From the NCBI GenBank assembly GCA_013399015.1, contig VWZX01008936.1, positions 5,345,126-5,409,125 of the forward strand: 64,000 nucleotides of DNA. Direction: 5' to 3'. A model generated the notes under the pieces. That model had not been told where the DNA came from and did no database searches. It worked only from the letters and a program-made list of their open reading frames with translations. The stretch is from Galbula dea (lineage: Eukaryota > Chordata > Aves > Piciformes > Galbulidae). Below, piece by piece: positions 47,301-59,580 of the stretch; within the stretch, counting starts at the first letter, position 1; each line of letters begins with the position of its first letter. The translations under genes were made by a program, and so were the position numbers.

Positions 47301-49384
47301 TTTTGAGATTCACAGTGGAAAGAAATTAATTGACCTTGCAAAAGTACCCTGAATTAAGAAATCCATATTGATACTGCAACTACCAATGAAAAACCATATT
47401 GTGAGGATTTTGTTCTCTGGTAGTACTGAGTATCATGTAAATAAAAACCAGATCAGATTAAGTCTTCTGCTAGGGTGATTCCTCAAACTATGACTTTGAG
47501 ACCAGAAAGTCTCAAATACAACTGTCCTGGGTTCTACTATGCTTGTTCTGTAAATAATCCAGAACCCTCAGAGAAGCAACTGGGCATGGTAGAATAGCAG
47601 CTGTTTATTCCCCACAACTTCTGGAATAGGGTCAGCACTCTGCTACGTCTTCTCTCTTCTTGAGTCTGTGAGATGAGGAAAACCCTAATCTCTTACACCA
47701 GCTTGGGAGAGGATGAGAAGAGCCCTGGCACTTGGTCTCTTACTGTTCTTACGTGACTGATGGCTGTTTTTCTGATGTGTTGTGCATGCTATTCCCTCTG
47801 CCAGTTTGCGCTGCTAGTTAGAGCCCAGCAGCTGCTTCCTCTGACCTCTGCATGGTTTGAGTGTTTTGGGTTTTGTCCTGCCCTGTGTTGCCCCCCTGGA
47901 GTGTATAAACCATTCTTTCCTGCCACAAGGCAGAGGGAGTCTGGGGCAGGGTGAGAACAAGTACGCGCTTGCTTCACAGGTGCAGGTCACTAGCGAAGTT
48001 GGACAGGGCCACTGTTTGGAGTACTGGTGATATTCCTGCACTGGGAAGAGTAAAGGAGCAGTGAGCCTGCTAGAGACCTGTGAACTTAGTTCTTTGAATA
48101 AGTGAGACCCTTAACAATGTCATTTAGACTGCAGGACTTGGAGGCCAGGGTTTAATCATGTCTCTTCTCCAGTGTGTTCCTGGTTATGTCCCTTTTTTTT
48201 TCCTTTCCTCTGCTTTTCTCTGGCCAATTGAAATTTGAAAGCTATAAAAAGAAGGAATTTTTTTGCAAGGATTTAGAAATGCATGATTTTTCCTCTTATT
48301 GTAAGTTTTAATATTGCTGATATCAATCAAATTTACTTGTTGCTTAACATGTCACCATGAATATATGCAACTTTCTTTCCTGAGAATAGCTGAAGTGACA
48401 GATGATTTCATTGTTGGGTGTACAATAGGCATAAGTACAATGGAAAAGAAGGGCTGACAACTGCTATGGTGATATATTTTCAAAAACATGTATTGTAATC
48501 TCTTTTGTGTGTGTTATGCAATGATAATTAGGAGCTTCAAAGTCAGCATCAGTTTGGCTGTTTTGCAGCAATTCAGAGTTTGTACTCAGCAATCTGTATA
48601 TGCACTTTCCAGTATCTGAGTGCAGAAGTTTCTGAAGTAGTGTGCTAACTGTGGAAAGAAAACAAAGGAACTGCTGTTTATATGAACCAAAATCTAGCAG
48701 ACATTACTTAGGTCAGCTCCAGATGCCTCCATTCTGACTGTGAAACATCTGCATCATTCACCCTGGAAATACCTCCGTTAATTTGGTATGCCCTGTGTTT
48801 TCTCTCTTCTGGTTTTCTATCTACACCAAGCATGAAGTTTCTGTGATGTTTCATGCCCATACCATACCATGGCAATGAAAACTGTAATGATGTAATGGCC
48901 ATTCAATGACTGTCCTGTAACTGAAGAATAACCTTTATGTCTTTGCTGAATTTGACTCATATTCCTCATTTGAGAAACTACTGCAAGTCCAGATATAATT
49001 GATGAGTAATAAAATAATAGAGCCCTCTTGAAATGGTAATCTGTATTCTCTGCTGATAGCCATATTTCTAAGCAGCTCAGAATCCCTCCATGTGGGGATC
49101 TACATTTTTAGGTAACATCATAGTTCTTACCCTAAAATCTATTTTTAATTGAAAACGAAGAGCAAGCAGGTAGAAGAGAAAACCAGAGGAAGGCACAGAG
49201 GGGCAGTAGTTGCAAGTGCACAGTCAAAACCAATAGGTGCAGTCATAGCTGTCAGCACACTGCATTGCTCAGTGTGCATTACACAGAGCTGAGAGAGACA
49301 TCAGAAATGCTGCTTACAAGACAAGAGCTAATTGTTTGCATAAAAGGTAGTCTGGGAAAAAGTTAAAGCATTGACAAGGTCTCC
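44352..49384. other. Intergenic DNA, no gene seen
   Basis: Somewhat higher in GC than the upstream flank. A polypyrimidine run (CTTTCTTTTTTTCTTTTTCTCC) sits at about 46246-46268. The block 47500-48060 is GC-richer and contains GTGTATAAACC, which superficially looks like an LTR with a TATA box, but I could not match it to any family. The best frames (126 codons at 45960-46340, 92 codons at 46750-47028) show no recognisable domain. Confidence 0.7.
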
Positions 49385-49895
49385 TGGTTTCATTTGGGAT
49401 AGAGTTCATTTTCATCCTAGAAGCCAGTTCACTGCTATGTTTTGGATTTAGTATGAGAATGATGTTGGTAAGACACTGATGTTTCAGTGCTTGCTGTGTA
49501 GCACTTATCCCGAGTTAAGGGGTTTTCAGTTTCATAGGCTCAGCCAGCAAGCAGGTGCACAAGAAGCTAGGTGGGAGCATGGCCAGGACAGATGACCCAA
49601 AGTAGCTAAAGGGATATTCCATAGCACAGGATTTTACAGTAGATAAACTGAGGGGAGTTGACTGGCAGAGAGTTAGCAGATCACTGCTCAGGGACTGGCT
49701 AGGTGTTGGTCACCAGGTGGTAAGCCATTGCACTGTGTGTCACTTGTCTTTCTTGGGGTTTATTTCTCTTTTTGTTATCTTCCTTTTCATGAGTTGTCAA
49801 ACTCTTATCTCAACCAAAGAGTTTTTCTCTTTTTTCCTGATTCTTCTCCCCTTCCTATTGTTCCTTGTTTTAAATGCAGTGAGCTAGTGATTTAC
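49385..49895 (+). mobile_element. Solo LTR of an avian ERVL-type endogenous retrovirus
   Basis: The segment starts TGGTTTCATTTGGGATAGAG and contains, in order, phrases typical of the widespread avian ERVL LTR: a TTTTGGATTTAGT region, GCTCAGCCAGCAAGCAGG, CACAAGAAGCTAGGTGGG, GCCAGGACAGATGACCCAAA, AAAGGGATATTCCATA, and a degenerate TATA region (AGTAGATAAACTGAGGGGAG). Then come GTCACTTGTCTTTCTTGGGG, CTCTTATCTCAACCAAAGAG and GATTCTTCTCCCC. No internal retroviral genes follow, so it is a recombined solo LTR, or a truncated one, in + orientation. The 3' edge is uncertain (49870-49900) and I see no clear target-site duplication. It carries many substitutions and indels and is not recent. Confidence 0.8.
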
Positions 49896-50651
49896 CCATT
49901 CAACCTTTACATATATAAAGTTATTCTCCCTTCCTAGGAATGGCTGTAGTACTCAAAGTATATTTTACTACTTGTAGCCATTCTGCATGTGGAGGTGACA
50001 GACGTCCTGCTGCATGTAGGCCTGGCAGGTTTTTGCCTCCAAATAGGTCTGAAGATGTAGGTTGGGAGGAGATGAAACCTTACTCCTGTAACAGGTGCAG
50101 GCTGTTAAACAGCGTTGTGGAGCTGGCAGGGCTATTAAGAGTCCCAGCTGTGCCAAGCTCATCACTAGCAGCTGGGGCTAATAGGAGCTGTGGCCACAAG
50201 GGTCTTGAGTAAGTCCTTGGTGTGGGGAGAGGTTTGGTTTGAAGATATATTTTCATCCTTCTCTTGATGTGGGTTTACAGGATCGTCTGTGGAAGAAATA
50301 CAGGTAGGACAGCAAGCAGTGCAGTTGATCGTGGTGGTGTCAGGGATGAGTTTAAGTTGGGGGGAAGTATCATTTGCACAAGTGAAAACTTTTTGAAGAG
50401 GCTGGTAAAATTAGTCCTTTGTTGAGAAAGATGGCTTAGTTTTGGAACCTATCAGCAGAATTCACTGCCCCCTATAAAAACTTTGATATGTAAAGTGTGT
50501 ATTTCCTTGCTACTGAATGTAGTCTACAACAGCAGTCAGGATTTCCAGTGCTTTCTAATATATTAAATATGAGGGCTCAAGGTTATTTGTAACAGAAATA
50601 TTTCTTGTTGTAGCAGATGGAAGTTTCAGTTGGGTTTCTATTGTGTTAGGT
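49896..50651. other. Intergenic DNA between the solo LTR and CR1
   Basis: No gene is seen. A frame of 90 codons at 49940-50212 begins right after the LTR in GC-richer sequence, but it has no family resemblance. Confidence 0.65.
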
Positions 50652-51355
50652 CTTAAAATCACTAGGGTTGTAAAATACCTGTAAGATCAAGGCTAACCAC
50701 TGACCTAATGCCACTATGCCTGCTAAACTGTGTTGTGAAGTACTATTGAATACCTCCAGGGATCATGATGGTTTTTTCTAATATCTAGCTTGAACTTCCC
50801 CTGGTGTAAGTTGAGGCCATTTCTTCTTGTCCTCTTGCTAGTCATCTGGGAGAAGAGACCAAACCCCATGTCTCTACAACCTCCTTTCAGCTGGTTGTAG
50901 AGAGCAAGGAGGTCTCCCCTGAGCCTCTTCTTCTGATAAACAACCCCAGTTCTCTTAGCTGCTCCTCCTTAAGACTTGTACTCTAGACATTTCACCAGCT
51001 TCGTTGCCCTTCTTTGGATATACTCCAGCAACTCAATGTCTCTCGTAGCGAGAGGCAGACAACTGAACACAGCATTTGAGGTGCAGCCTTACCAGTGTTG
51101 TGTACAGAGGGACAATCGATTACCTAGTCCTGCTGGCTGCACTAATGCTGATACAGGGCAGGATGCTGTTGGCCTTCTTGGCCACCTGGGCACACTGCTG
51201 GCTCATGTTCAGCCACTGTTGACTAGCACCCCCAGGCCCTCTTCTGCTGGGCAGCTTTCCAGCCAATCTGCCCCAAGCCTGTAGTGTTCTGTGGGATCGT
51301 TGTGACCCAAGTGCAGGACCCAGTACTTGGCCTTATTCAAGTGTAAACTCTGCTT
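50652..51355 (-). mobile_element. CR1 LINE, 5'-truncated copy of about 700 bp, antisense
   Basis: The + strand reads as CR1 antisense. It begins AATCACTAGGGTTGTAAAAT near the element's 3' end and goes on to ATACCTCCAGGGATCATGATG, AGGCCATTTCTTCTTGTCCT, AAGGAGGTCTCCCCTGAGCC, CAACCCCAGTTCTCTTAGC, TTCGTTGCCCTTCTTTGGAT and GGATGCTGTTGGCCTTCTTG. It then reaches GCACACTGCTGGCTCATGTT and GCAGGACCCAGTACTTGGCC, then breaks off. It covers the 3' UTR and the C-terminal part of the reverse-transcriptase ORF on the minus strand, with many lesions. The 102-codon + strand frame inside it is an antisense shadow. It is longer and from a different 3' variant than the copy at 23241. Confidence 0.93.
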
Positions 51356-51727
51356 CCTTCCAGAAAAAAAGAAAGAAAGTTTTCTAGTTACCTCTGCCTA
51401 AATACAAGGTGCCTTGTGTTTTGTGGGCTCTGTGGTAGGATTAAATATGGTAAAAATAACGTATGCTTCTTTATTGTTATGTTGTGAAATTAGCTTACTG
51501 ATGTGTAATGAAAGAATAGTATGTGGTGCTAAATAAACTGTGTGAAGGCTTTGCTACACTAAAGCATAAACTGGATATAGCTTTCAGTCTCTCATCTTGG
51601 TTGTAGAAGAAACTAGCCTTCTGTTACACAGTATTTTGATATGTAGGGTTATTTTTAACTATTATTTTAATCTGAAAAGTAGTATTGAGGAGCTAATGAA
51701 GACAAAATTGCATCTGTAGTAAAGTCT

Positions 51728-51830
51728 AAAGATCTATTCCTTGATCTCTGCTTCTGACTTGCTATATGACTTGGGTAAATTCCTATGCAAGTTCTGGATC
51801 TGAGGCTGAGCCCTGTAGTCAGCCTGTTTT
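51728..51830 (+). repeat. MIR-like SINE relic, sense
   Basis: GATCTATTCCTTGATCTCTGC is followed by TTCTGACTTGCTATATGACT and TGGGTAAATTCC. This corresponds to the MIR core sequence ('...TCTGCCACTGACTTGCTGTGTGACCTTGGGCAAGTC...') with a handful of changes. The tRNA-like head and the tail are decayed. Confidence 0.6.
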
Positions 51831-52239
51831 GTAATATTTCAGTAGTAAAAGGTCAAAAGTGATGAGCTGGAATCTTCTGGCATTAGGATTAGTATATTCT
51901 TGTCCCTTTCTCACCTTGAGGATGATGAGGGAGCAGAGGACAGAGCTGTAAGTGAAGTTTTGGTGTACTTGTAGCAGTTCCACATTGGCAGAGGGAGGCT
52001 GGTGAGGTTAGAAGCAGAAACAAGTGGGGGGTGCCAAGTTATGTTTCATATTAACTGTGTGATAAACCCACTCATTACTACGGTAAATAATGTGACATTT
52101 TGGAATGTGATACTGAAGGCAGTGCATAATTTCAACATAGTCTTCACCAGTATTTGCTCCAGAGTGCTTTAAGGATGCAGTAGCCTGATGGGCCTCCAAG
52201 AGGTAGAAGGCATAGGTTCATATTTAAGTTCTAAATCCC

Positions 52240-52320
52240 ACAGAAGAGGAGGGGTTAAACCCAAATCTTCGGTATCCAAACAGAGCACTCTTTTATCCCT
52301 GGCTAATTTGGAGCCTGAAT
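52240..52320 (-). repeat. tRNA-derived SINE relic, antisense
   Basis: GGGGTTAAACCCAAATCTTC resembles an inverted B-box (normally GGATTCGAACCC). It is followed 18 bases later by CAGAGCACTCTTTTATCCCTGGCTAA, like the antisense A-box side ('...GAGTGCTCTAACCACTGGGCTA') of tRNA-derived amniote SINEs. The spacing fits. Only the head region is visible. Confidence 0.5.
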
Positions 52321-53339
52321 GTCTCAGGTTTTAATGGAAAGGCAATCTGTTTAGACATCTAAATCTGAAGGGGAGAGTTTCCAGGGAACAGGGCACTAGT
52401 TTCTGGAATTTTGGGGGGTGGATTGGTTGGTTTGTTTGTTTGTTTTAATTATTTTCATGAAGAAGGGGGCATGCACCTAGAAGATGGCTTTTAGATGCAA
52501 ATGTGTGAAGGAATAACAGGCTAGGTGAGAATACCCAAATTCTTCCCTGCCAACAGCTGTAGCTTTAACATTTCTTAACTTTCTTTAGCCCTTTCAGCAT
52601 TGCCTGCATTACTGAGTCATGATGCCTGTAGATCCTGGAGTCTTAATTGGGAAGGGAAAGTATAAGAGCAGCCTAACAGCCTAGGACTTTGATTTCCTAG
52701 GCTTGATAATCTTTGTTTGAAAGAACTGTGGATCCAAGGAGACTTAGTCCATTAGCATTTACCTCATGCAGTTATTTCCAACAGGATTAATTGTTCAAAA
52801 GCCTGTACTGTTCAAATTTGGTAAGTGCTGATTACCTACCTTTACACAAAATGAGAGGACAAGGGGAAAGCAAATAGAATTTTGTGCATTCCCATGCAAA
52901 GGCTTCAAATCATGCAAGAAGGCAGGCTGCTTACAGGTGAGCGAAGCAGAGTGTTCCCAGTAGCGAGATAGCTGATGTGAAACCTTTGCACTCATTCCTG
53001 AGGTTTTTGGCACATCATAACTTTCTTCTGCCTGTCTTTCCCTTTCTCCCCCATATCAAGTGGAGCATTGTGGGGCTGCCCTCAGCCACCAGCCTTCTTC
53101 ACCACTCTGTTCTGGCAAAAATTACTCACCTGTTTTCCCCCCACCCCCTCAGTAAAACCATTTTTAAATCATACTCAGCTGATGTTAAAGCTGTGAGCTT
53201 CAGTGGTTGTTACAGAAACTTTAAGAATATTCTAGTGAATGTTACTTCTTCAGTCTTAGTTTTTCCTGAGTTATTACCAGCCCTTGGATAAGGATATGCT
53301 TTTAGATCTTTACTTCAATTTGTGCTGTTTAAAAAAATC

Positions 53340-53770
53340 ATTTTCTAGATGTAGGCTGAAGAATGCATTGAGATAGTCCAATGTGACCCCTCTGCAAAGA
53401 ATGCATGTGTGATCTTGGCAAGTGATGCCTGCAGGTAACCCAGTGTATCTCAAACATATGCTCTTCAGCCTTGATCTGAGGATTGTTACAGCTGCCTTGC
53501 TCGTTGCAGCCTTGAGTAATTTGAATTTCTTGCAGTTGTTTTTCTTTTGTCTATTGAGATGGAACCCTCTAGTTATAGCTAGTCTTTGTATAAGTACCTG
53601 TAGATTGTGATCAAGTTAACTTTTGACCTTCTCTTTGATAAGTTAAATCCTCAAATCATCCTCACTGTGAGGCCATGTCCCAATTTTCTCATACTTCTAA
53701 AGAGTTTGGATTTTAGTTGTATTTTGTTTGATTGGGTTTTTTTTGGAGAGGAGAGGGAAAGGCAAAGGGT
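53340..53770 (-). repeat. Ancient CR1/L3-like LINE fragment, antisense
   Basis: The clearest landmark is TACCTGTAGATTGTGATCAA followed by GTTAACTTTTGACCTTCTCTTTGATAAGTTAAA. This is close to the antisense CR1/L3 phrase 'TAGATTGTGATCAAGTCACCCCTTAACCTTCTCTTTGATAAGCTAAA'. Upstream, TTTTGTCTATTGAGATGGAACCC fits the preceding segment, and downstream CACTGTGAGGCCATGTCCC fits 'CACTATAAGGCATGTTTTC'. Order and distance fit an element with its 3' end toward lower coordinates. The start is approximate. Confidence 0.7.
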
Positions 53771-53882
53771 CAATTGTTGGTGCAAGGAACTCCTGGGAAC
53801 TAACTTATTTCTAACATGGAAGTATTATGGCTTTTTCAGTATTCAGGTGCACATGTCAGTTTATTGAGCTATTTAAACACTA

Positions 53883-54010
53883 ATAGTCCCATTTCACAAA
53901 CTGAGACTCTGGAGCTGAGCAGTCAAATAGCTTATTCAGGGTCATACTGTGATCCAGTGATTTCTGCTCCCATTTTTTTTCTTTTGGATGTCCACTGCAG
54001 TTCTGCTCAC
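53883..54010 (-). repeat. MIR-like SINE relic, antisense
   Basis: CCCATTTCACAAACTGAGAC, GGAGCTGAGCAGTCAAATAGC and CAGGGTCATACTGTGATCC correspond in order to the antisense MIR phrases 'CCATTTTACAGATGAGGAAACTGAGGC', 'AGAGAGGTTAAGTGACTTGCCC' and 'AAGGTCACACAGCTAG'. TTTCTGCTCCCATT follows where the antisense core has a similar pyrimidine-rich part. It lies about 110 bp after an old CR1 fragment. Confidence 0.6.
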
Positions 54011-57000
54011 ATCTGAACCTGAATTCTCCTTCCACAATGACTTTTGAAATGCTAGCTGTTACCATGATGTGTATGAATGTTTGTTCCTTTTTTTCAAAAA
54101 AGCATAAAAATTTGTTAGAATATTGCAGTGTTAAGATTTCATAACTTTAAGAAAGAAAAAAAATTGCTAAGATTGTTAAAATTTGTCACCATTTCCACAC
54201 ATTATGGAAGTATGTCATTATATCATTGCACATACTTTAATTTTCTTTCTACCAATACTCCTTTCTAAGTATATAGAACAGCAGCAAAGGTGTAAGGAAA
54301 TGTATTGAAAAGTGGATGTTACAGTCTTCTTACAAAGTTATTCTGAGAAGTACCTTTACTTTTGAAGCATTCTCTGTAATTAACATCTAGATTGAGCTTC
54401 TGTCATCAAACTGAGGAAAAACAGATGATCTGAAATAAGCAAAGGTATGTTTTGCTTTGCTTTTAACAAACATGTCTAAATAAGTTACAGTAGTTACAGG
54501 TACTATTGATGCACCAGCACACATAATAGTGAGACACCAAACCTTGAAGCAATGTGTAAGTTAGAATGGGCTTTAGAGAAGCTTGCAAACCCAGCCAGCA
54601 GTGTCTAGAAAGAATATGAATATTCCTACCAGGCTGCGACCTTGTAAATTCCTTTATAGGGCATGTTCTTTGTTAATATCTCTGAGTCTGAGACTGTTAC
54701 ATTTCAATGCATTTAAATTCCTTTCTTTTGTTTGCCCCTGGAATGTGTGTTCTTAGTCACCTAGCTATTGAAGTCTTGGATGCCTTTTTGTCTCTAACCT
54801 GTCCGAAGACATTACTGTCTCCATGGCAGAAGAGGATAGGAATGGCTGATAATAGTATCTATTTAACACTTGCCTCAAATAACATCTCCTGAATAGGAGG
54901 AACAGGCAGGCTAGAGCCTGTTCTTGGGTAGCTTTGTAAACTTCTATGACGGTATTTCAGACCCTTATGACAATTGCTAAGGGGTGGGAGGGAAAACTAA
55001 TATTTTCTTAGTTCAAAGGGCTTCAAAATGGATAATCCATTTTATCAGAAATTCAGTTTATTCCCTGACCAAGCAGGTTGTTTTTGGCGAAAGCAAACAT
55101 AATTTATAAAGGCTAGTTTGTCTAATCAAGGAGAACAAGGATAACCAGAACAGACTTTAAAAGCACCCAGTTTATCCAACTGGTGGAAGCATTACTGCTT
55201 TTTTTAAAATAGGGGTTTACCATTTATTTTAGAGGGAGATAAAACAAAGGTTTAGCTGAGAATCCGACTTGGTATGTATTTACATCTTTTGGGTCCTTGT
55301 AAAATATAATTCATAAATCTGTGCTGTAACACTTGCTATGTCTGCTAAATCAGGTGCTTGATTCAAGCTACCCGAACAATCCCAAGCAACAGGAGGGAGG
55401 AACCCCAAATATGTCCTTTCCTTATTAACAAATTACAAAGTGCAGGAGGGATAATCTCATCAAATCACAGTAAATAGTTCAATATGTTCTCATAGTTATC
55501 TCCTGTCTTGTCACTACTGGGACTAGAGCCACTAAGATTTGAGTAAAGTTGGGTTTATTATTAACAAAAGCTTATGTAAGTTGTTATTGCATCTGATTCT
55601 ATTTTTTGCAGTTACTTGGACTCTGTTGATCTTTCAGGCAAAAAATGCTGCCTGTGTAAGAGTGCTCATACAAAGCAGTTGTAATTAGCACTGGCTGGAC
55701 AACAAACTGGGACTCACAAAGAGGGTGGTGTGGCCAGCCTGTGCTTCCTACAAGCCAAAATGTGATGCCTTTGCTTTTCTGAGAGATTTTGAGGCAGGGC
55801 TGGAGGTGTTGTATGAGACATAAGGGAGGCTATTACCATGTTTGCAACATGACTTGAGCAGGAAGATGGCATAAGCCCTGTCAGCAGGGTGACACTGCCA
55901 TGGTTGGAAGCAAGACCTTCTGAGGTGGGTGCCACCAAGGGATGCATCACACAAGCTCAGGAGAGCCAGAGGCTCTGCAGGATCCTTATCCAATTCATCT
56001 AGGGCACCAGGGCAGGAATTCTAAAAGACCAGCAGCAGAGGGCCTCAAAAAATTACCTGTGTGGAAGAAACGGGGCAGGGTATGCAGGCTTTCAAGGCAG
56101 CTTTGCAGCCTGTTGTGGCAGGCTAGCTATGTGGCAAAACAAGCACCTCCTGGTCAGGTTCCTTAGCCCTGAACCTTTCCAAGGGGTTATGGGAATTCTC
56201 CAGGATAATACCAGATAACACCAGCCCTACACTGTGCAATGTGTGGTCAGTGTGGGACCAATTAATCACTATTCTATGCAATGAGGTGTAAGTTTGGCCT
56301 TCAGGTATTCTTGGTAACATCACTGCTCTGATTTCTTCTTTTTTTTTTTAATTTTTTTGAGCCCAAATCCCAGTATGGACACAAATGGATTTTATTTTTT
56401 TTGGTTAGAAACAGGCATAGCCCTGCTTTGAATGTGTGAATGATGGGATATGGAGAATAACTCCTTTTTTTTTCCTTGCCCACCCCCAAACCACATAGTG
56501 GCACTGAACTCCACCTGCTCTAGGCAGGCATGTAGCACCACAGTCCTGTCCCCCTGCACCCCTAGCCTTTCCTGCTTCCCTACCTGTGTCAGTGTGACAA
56601 GCTGATCAGTTCCAGCATGTGAGTTTGAGGAGCTGTGACAAAAGCTGTGACATTGCTCTATAAGGGTGGGACAGTATCCCATACATACCTGTCCACTGCA
56701 GCAAGGAGTCAGGTTATTGAGATTTAAGCAAATAGCCAAAGTCTTCCAGCTGCTGTGAGTCAAACACATGGCACATGTAGATGTGCCATGCTCGTCTGCA
56801 AAGTGTTGGAGGAGAAAAGGCCTTTTTTAAAGTTTTGGGTTTGCCTGTGTCATAAATATATGTAAAAATATGGAGGACCTCCTTAAACCTTTCAATCTGC
56901 TGCATTTTATACCATGCTGGGGAGGGAGAAACAGGAAACTGGAGAGGTACAAACCAGGACCTGTGGCTCCTGTGTGGAAATGCACTTTAGCTCATGGTGA

Positions 57001-59290
57001 GGGATCTCGCTATCTCTGTTCCACTTACCTGCAGACAGCTGGCATACCTCACTGATGCCAGCATCATAAGTGCAGCAAGCTGGAGCTCCTCACCTGTCAC
57101 CCTGAGGGCAGCTCATGCTGTGTTTCTCCAACTATCCACATAAGCTGGCCCAGGGTGATAGAGTGCCCTTGGAAACCTGGATGTTTTGCTGACTGAGGGC
57201 CCAATCTTGCTTTCAAATCTGCCTTGTACCTCTCCTCAGGGTAGAAAACCTTCTGGGGCATGAGAGCACCTTGAAGTTTCTGTGAAGTCTGAAGTGCATG
57301 TGGCTGTTTTCAAGAGGAAAATTTCCAGACCATGTAACAACAGTTTCTGGCATGAAACTGCAGAGAAAAATGCAACTTATCTGTGCCAATGACACAAAAG
57401 CATGTGGTAGCTTGCTCACATTTTGTCTGAGCCACTTCTGGGGGTTTTCTGTGGTTCTGTAGGACTATGGGGTGCATATCGGGGTGTGCAAGAAAGCCCC
57501 AGAGCTTGGAGCTGCAGCTGTAAGCCCCCATTACTTCTGCTTGATGCCTGCTAGATAAGCATGTGAGCGCCTCTGGAGAAACATTGGTGTCTTGAGGAAG
57601 GGAAAATGGGATTCTTGTATGAGAGTTGATGTCTTTGACTTATTAATCACACATATAACAGCTGAAGGAAATAGGCTGGTTGATGTATGCACTGTTGCTT
57701 TTTAACACATGGAAACCAAAGTGGCTTTCTCTTAGAATTTGTCTTGCTTTCTCTTTAAAAGAAAGCAAGCCTATTAATATTTTCCTATGGCACAGTGAAT
57801 CCAAACACAACAGTGACAAGCTGCTTCATGGGAACCGGAAACTGAGATAGGCTAGAAAACAACATTCTTGAGGGGGGTTGGGGATGGGGAAAGAAGACTG
57901 CTTTCAAGCCTTTTGGTTTTGGTGGGGTTTTAATATATGTTTTTATTGCTGTTGGAAACAAGTGACCTACTGCAGCCAAGAAGGCCTGGGGCTAAAATAA
58001 AAGGACCTTCAGAAGATAACCAAAATACACAGGCCAAATGTTTTACTCAACATAAGTGTAATTGCTACTGTGCAGTCGTTCCCCTACTAGTGTCTACAGT
58101 TTTAATTTCTGACGGAAAAACAAATGCGACTGGAAAGTTTTTTGTGCCTCAGTTATTTTTCCCAAAGGAGAGGGAAATGGAGCTAAAAGGGGAAAATAGA
58201 CAAGAACATGAAGTTTGTGTGCAGATAAAGGGGAGGGGGAAAGGAACTGGAGGAAGATTTGATGTAAAATGGCTCTCGCCAACATGAATGGAGAGAGATA
58301 AAATATACAAAATAAAAGTAACTCTTTGTGTATCTGTGTGCCATAAAGTTGACAGATGCCAAGCTTCAGACCACAGTCAGGGCTGATTTTGAACTGGAGT
58401 AAGATGCAGTAAAGATTGCCAGTTTTCAGTAAGACATGGGTCTAAAAATTGGAAACTACTAGATTGCTGTGTTCTGTTGTTCCTGCCAATATGTGACTCC
58501 CCTGTGAGACACCAGTCCAGTAGCATGCCCACGTATGCTAATGTTATTAAATGCAAAAACAATTAAAAGTGGAGCTTGCATCAGTCAGTATTACAGACAT
58601 GGGGATAATGAAAAGCAGAATTGCAGATTCTCTTCCCATCTGCATTTGTCTACTCTTCCTGTGAACTTAAAAACCCTCAGATTCTGATGATGCAATTGAT
58701 ATGCTCTGATGACAGCTGTATTCCGATGTCTTATACACACTTAAAACACCCTGTGTGAAATAAACTTGCAACTGAACAAATTCATGCAAAACTTTGTTTT
58801 CCCTTATCAAGGTGTTTGGAGTTTTTTCCCTATGAGGAAGAGCTTTTTGTATAAAATAGTGGATCAAAAATCTTAGTGAAGCATTTAGATGTGTGAAATA
58901 AACAGGGTGTTGCTAATTTTAAAACTTAGGAAGGGAGATACTTCAGACTTTGAATTTGGAGAACACCAAGCCACCCGTCTTCAGATCCAAAGAAATTTAT
59001 TTTCTGTTATCTCAGTCTGTTAAGTGTGCTACTTCTTGGGGCTCTGCATGATTCCAGTAAATAACCCCCCTCAAGTTTGGTTGCTAGTATCTGCTAATCT
59101 GGATTGATATGCAGCTGCTTTCCTCAGCTACTTCACAGCAGAATCACTTTTCTATGGGGTACACTTTTCTCTACCAGCTTACTTTCTAGTGTCTGACTTT
59201 ATCCCACAAGACTCATTTGATATACATTTCTGTAAGTACTATCAGGTTTTTGATTTTGGATTAAAACATTCAAACATTCCCAGGTCTGTC
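54011..59290. other. Intergenic DNA, no gene seen
   Basis: No exon or RNA gene is recognised. A T-run cluster lies at 56333-56359. Between about 55700 and 57600 GC is higher and overlapping frames of 60-125 codons occur on both strands, including two overlapping minus frames at 55714-55993; none resembles a known family. A G-rich run (GGGGGGTTGGGGATGGGG) sits at 57872-57889 with only three G-tracts. Confidence 0.7.
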
Positions 59291-59294
59291 TCCT

Positions 59295-59580
59295 GCTGTG
59301 GCTGGAGTCTGTTCAGCTGGACTAGATATGTTTAGCTCTTGTGAAGAAACCTTAGTCAGTTCCTCCAACCACATAATTGTTTTGAAGCTCTTCTCCAAAA
59401 TCCCTCACAGTTGTTTACATCTTTCTGAAGTTCAGACAGTAATCTTGCTGAATTGTCACTGGCCTTGCAAAGAAATGCATTTTGCCCTTTCTGATTCAAG
59501 CCTTCTAGACTAAACTTGTTGGTTACCCTGTTGGTCAAACATTGTGTTGCTTGCTGGCACTGCAAGAGCCAAATTGTTCC
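59295..59580 (-). repeat. Ancient CR1-like LINE fragment, antisense
   Basis: CAGCTGGACTAGATATGTTTAGCTCTT, CAACCACATAATTGTTTTGAAGCTCTTCTCC and GTTTACATCTTTCTGAAGTTCAGACAGTAA follow the order of antisense CR1 RT 3' phrases ('...CTAAATATGTCTAGCTC', '...ATTATTTTGGTAGCTCTTCTCTG', '...TCTACATCTTTCTTGAAG'). Strongly diverged; the far edge is uncertain. Confidence 0.5.

Noticed and set aside
47520..48060. GC-richer block with TGT start and GTGTATAAACC, LTR-like
   Set aside because: No family match comes to mind, and the edges show neither a matching CA end nor a target-site duplication.
48100..48200. Possible SINE head (GGAGGCCAGGGTTTAATC)
   Set aside because: Only one B-box-like phrase is present, and the core and tail landmarks are missing.
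50976..51284. 102-codon + strand frame
   Set aside because: It lies wholly in the antisense strand of a CR1 LINE.
55714..55993. Two overlapping minus-strand frames of 78 and 81 codons
   Set aside because: They overlap in different registers in a GC-richer patch and have no recognisable domains.
57872..57889. G-rich run as a G-quadruplex
   Set aside because: There are only three G-tracts of four or more within reach, short of the usual four-tract pattern.
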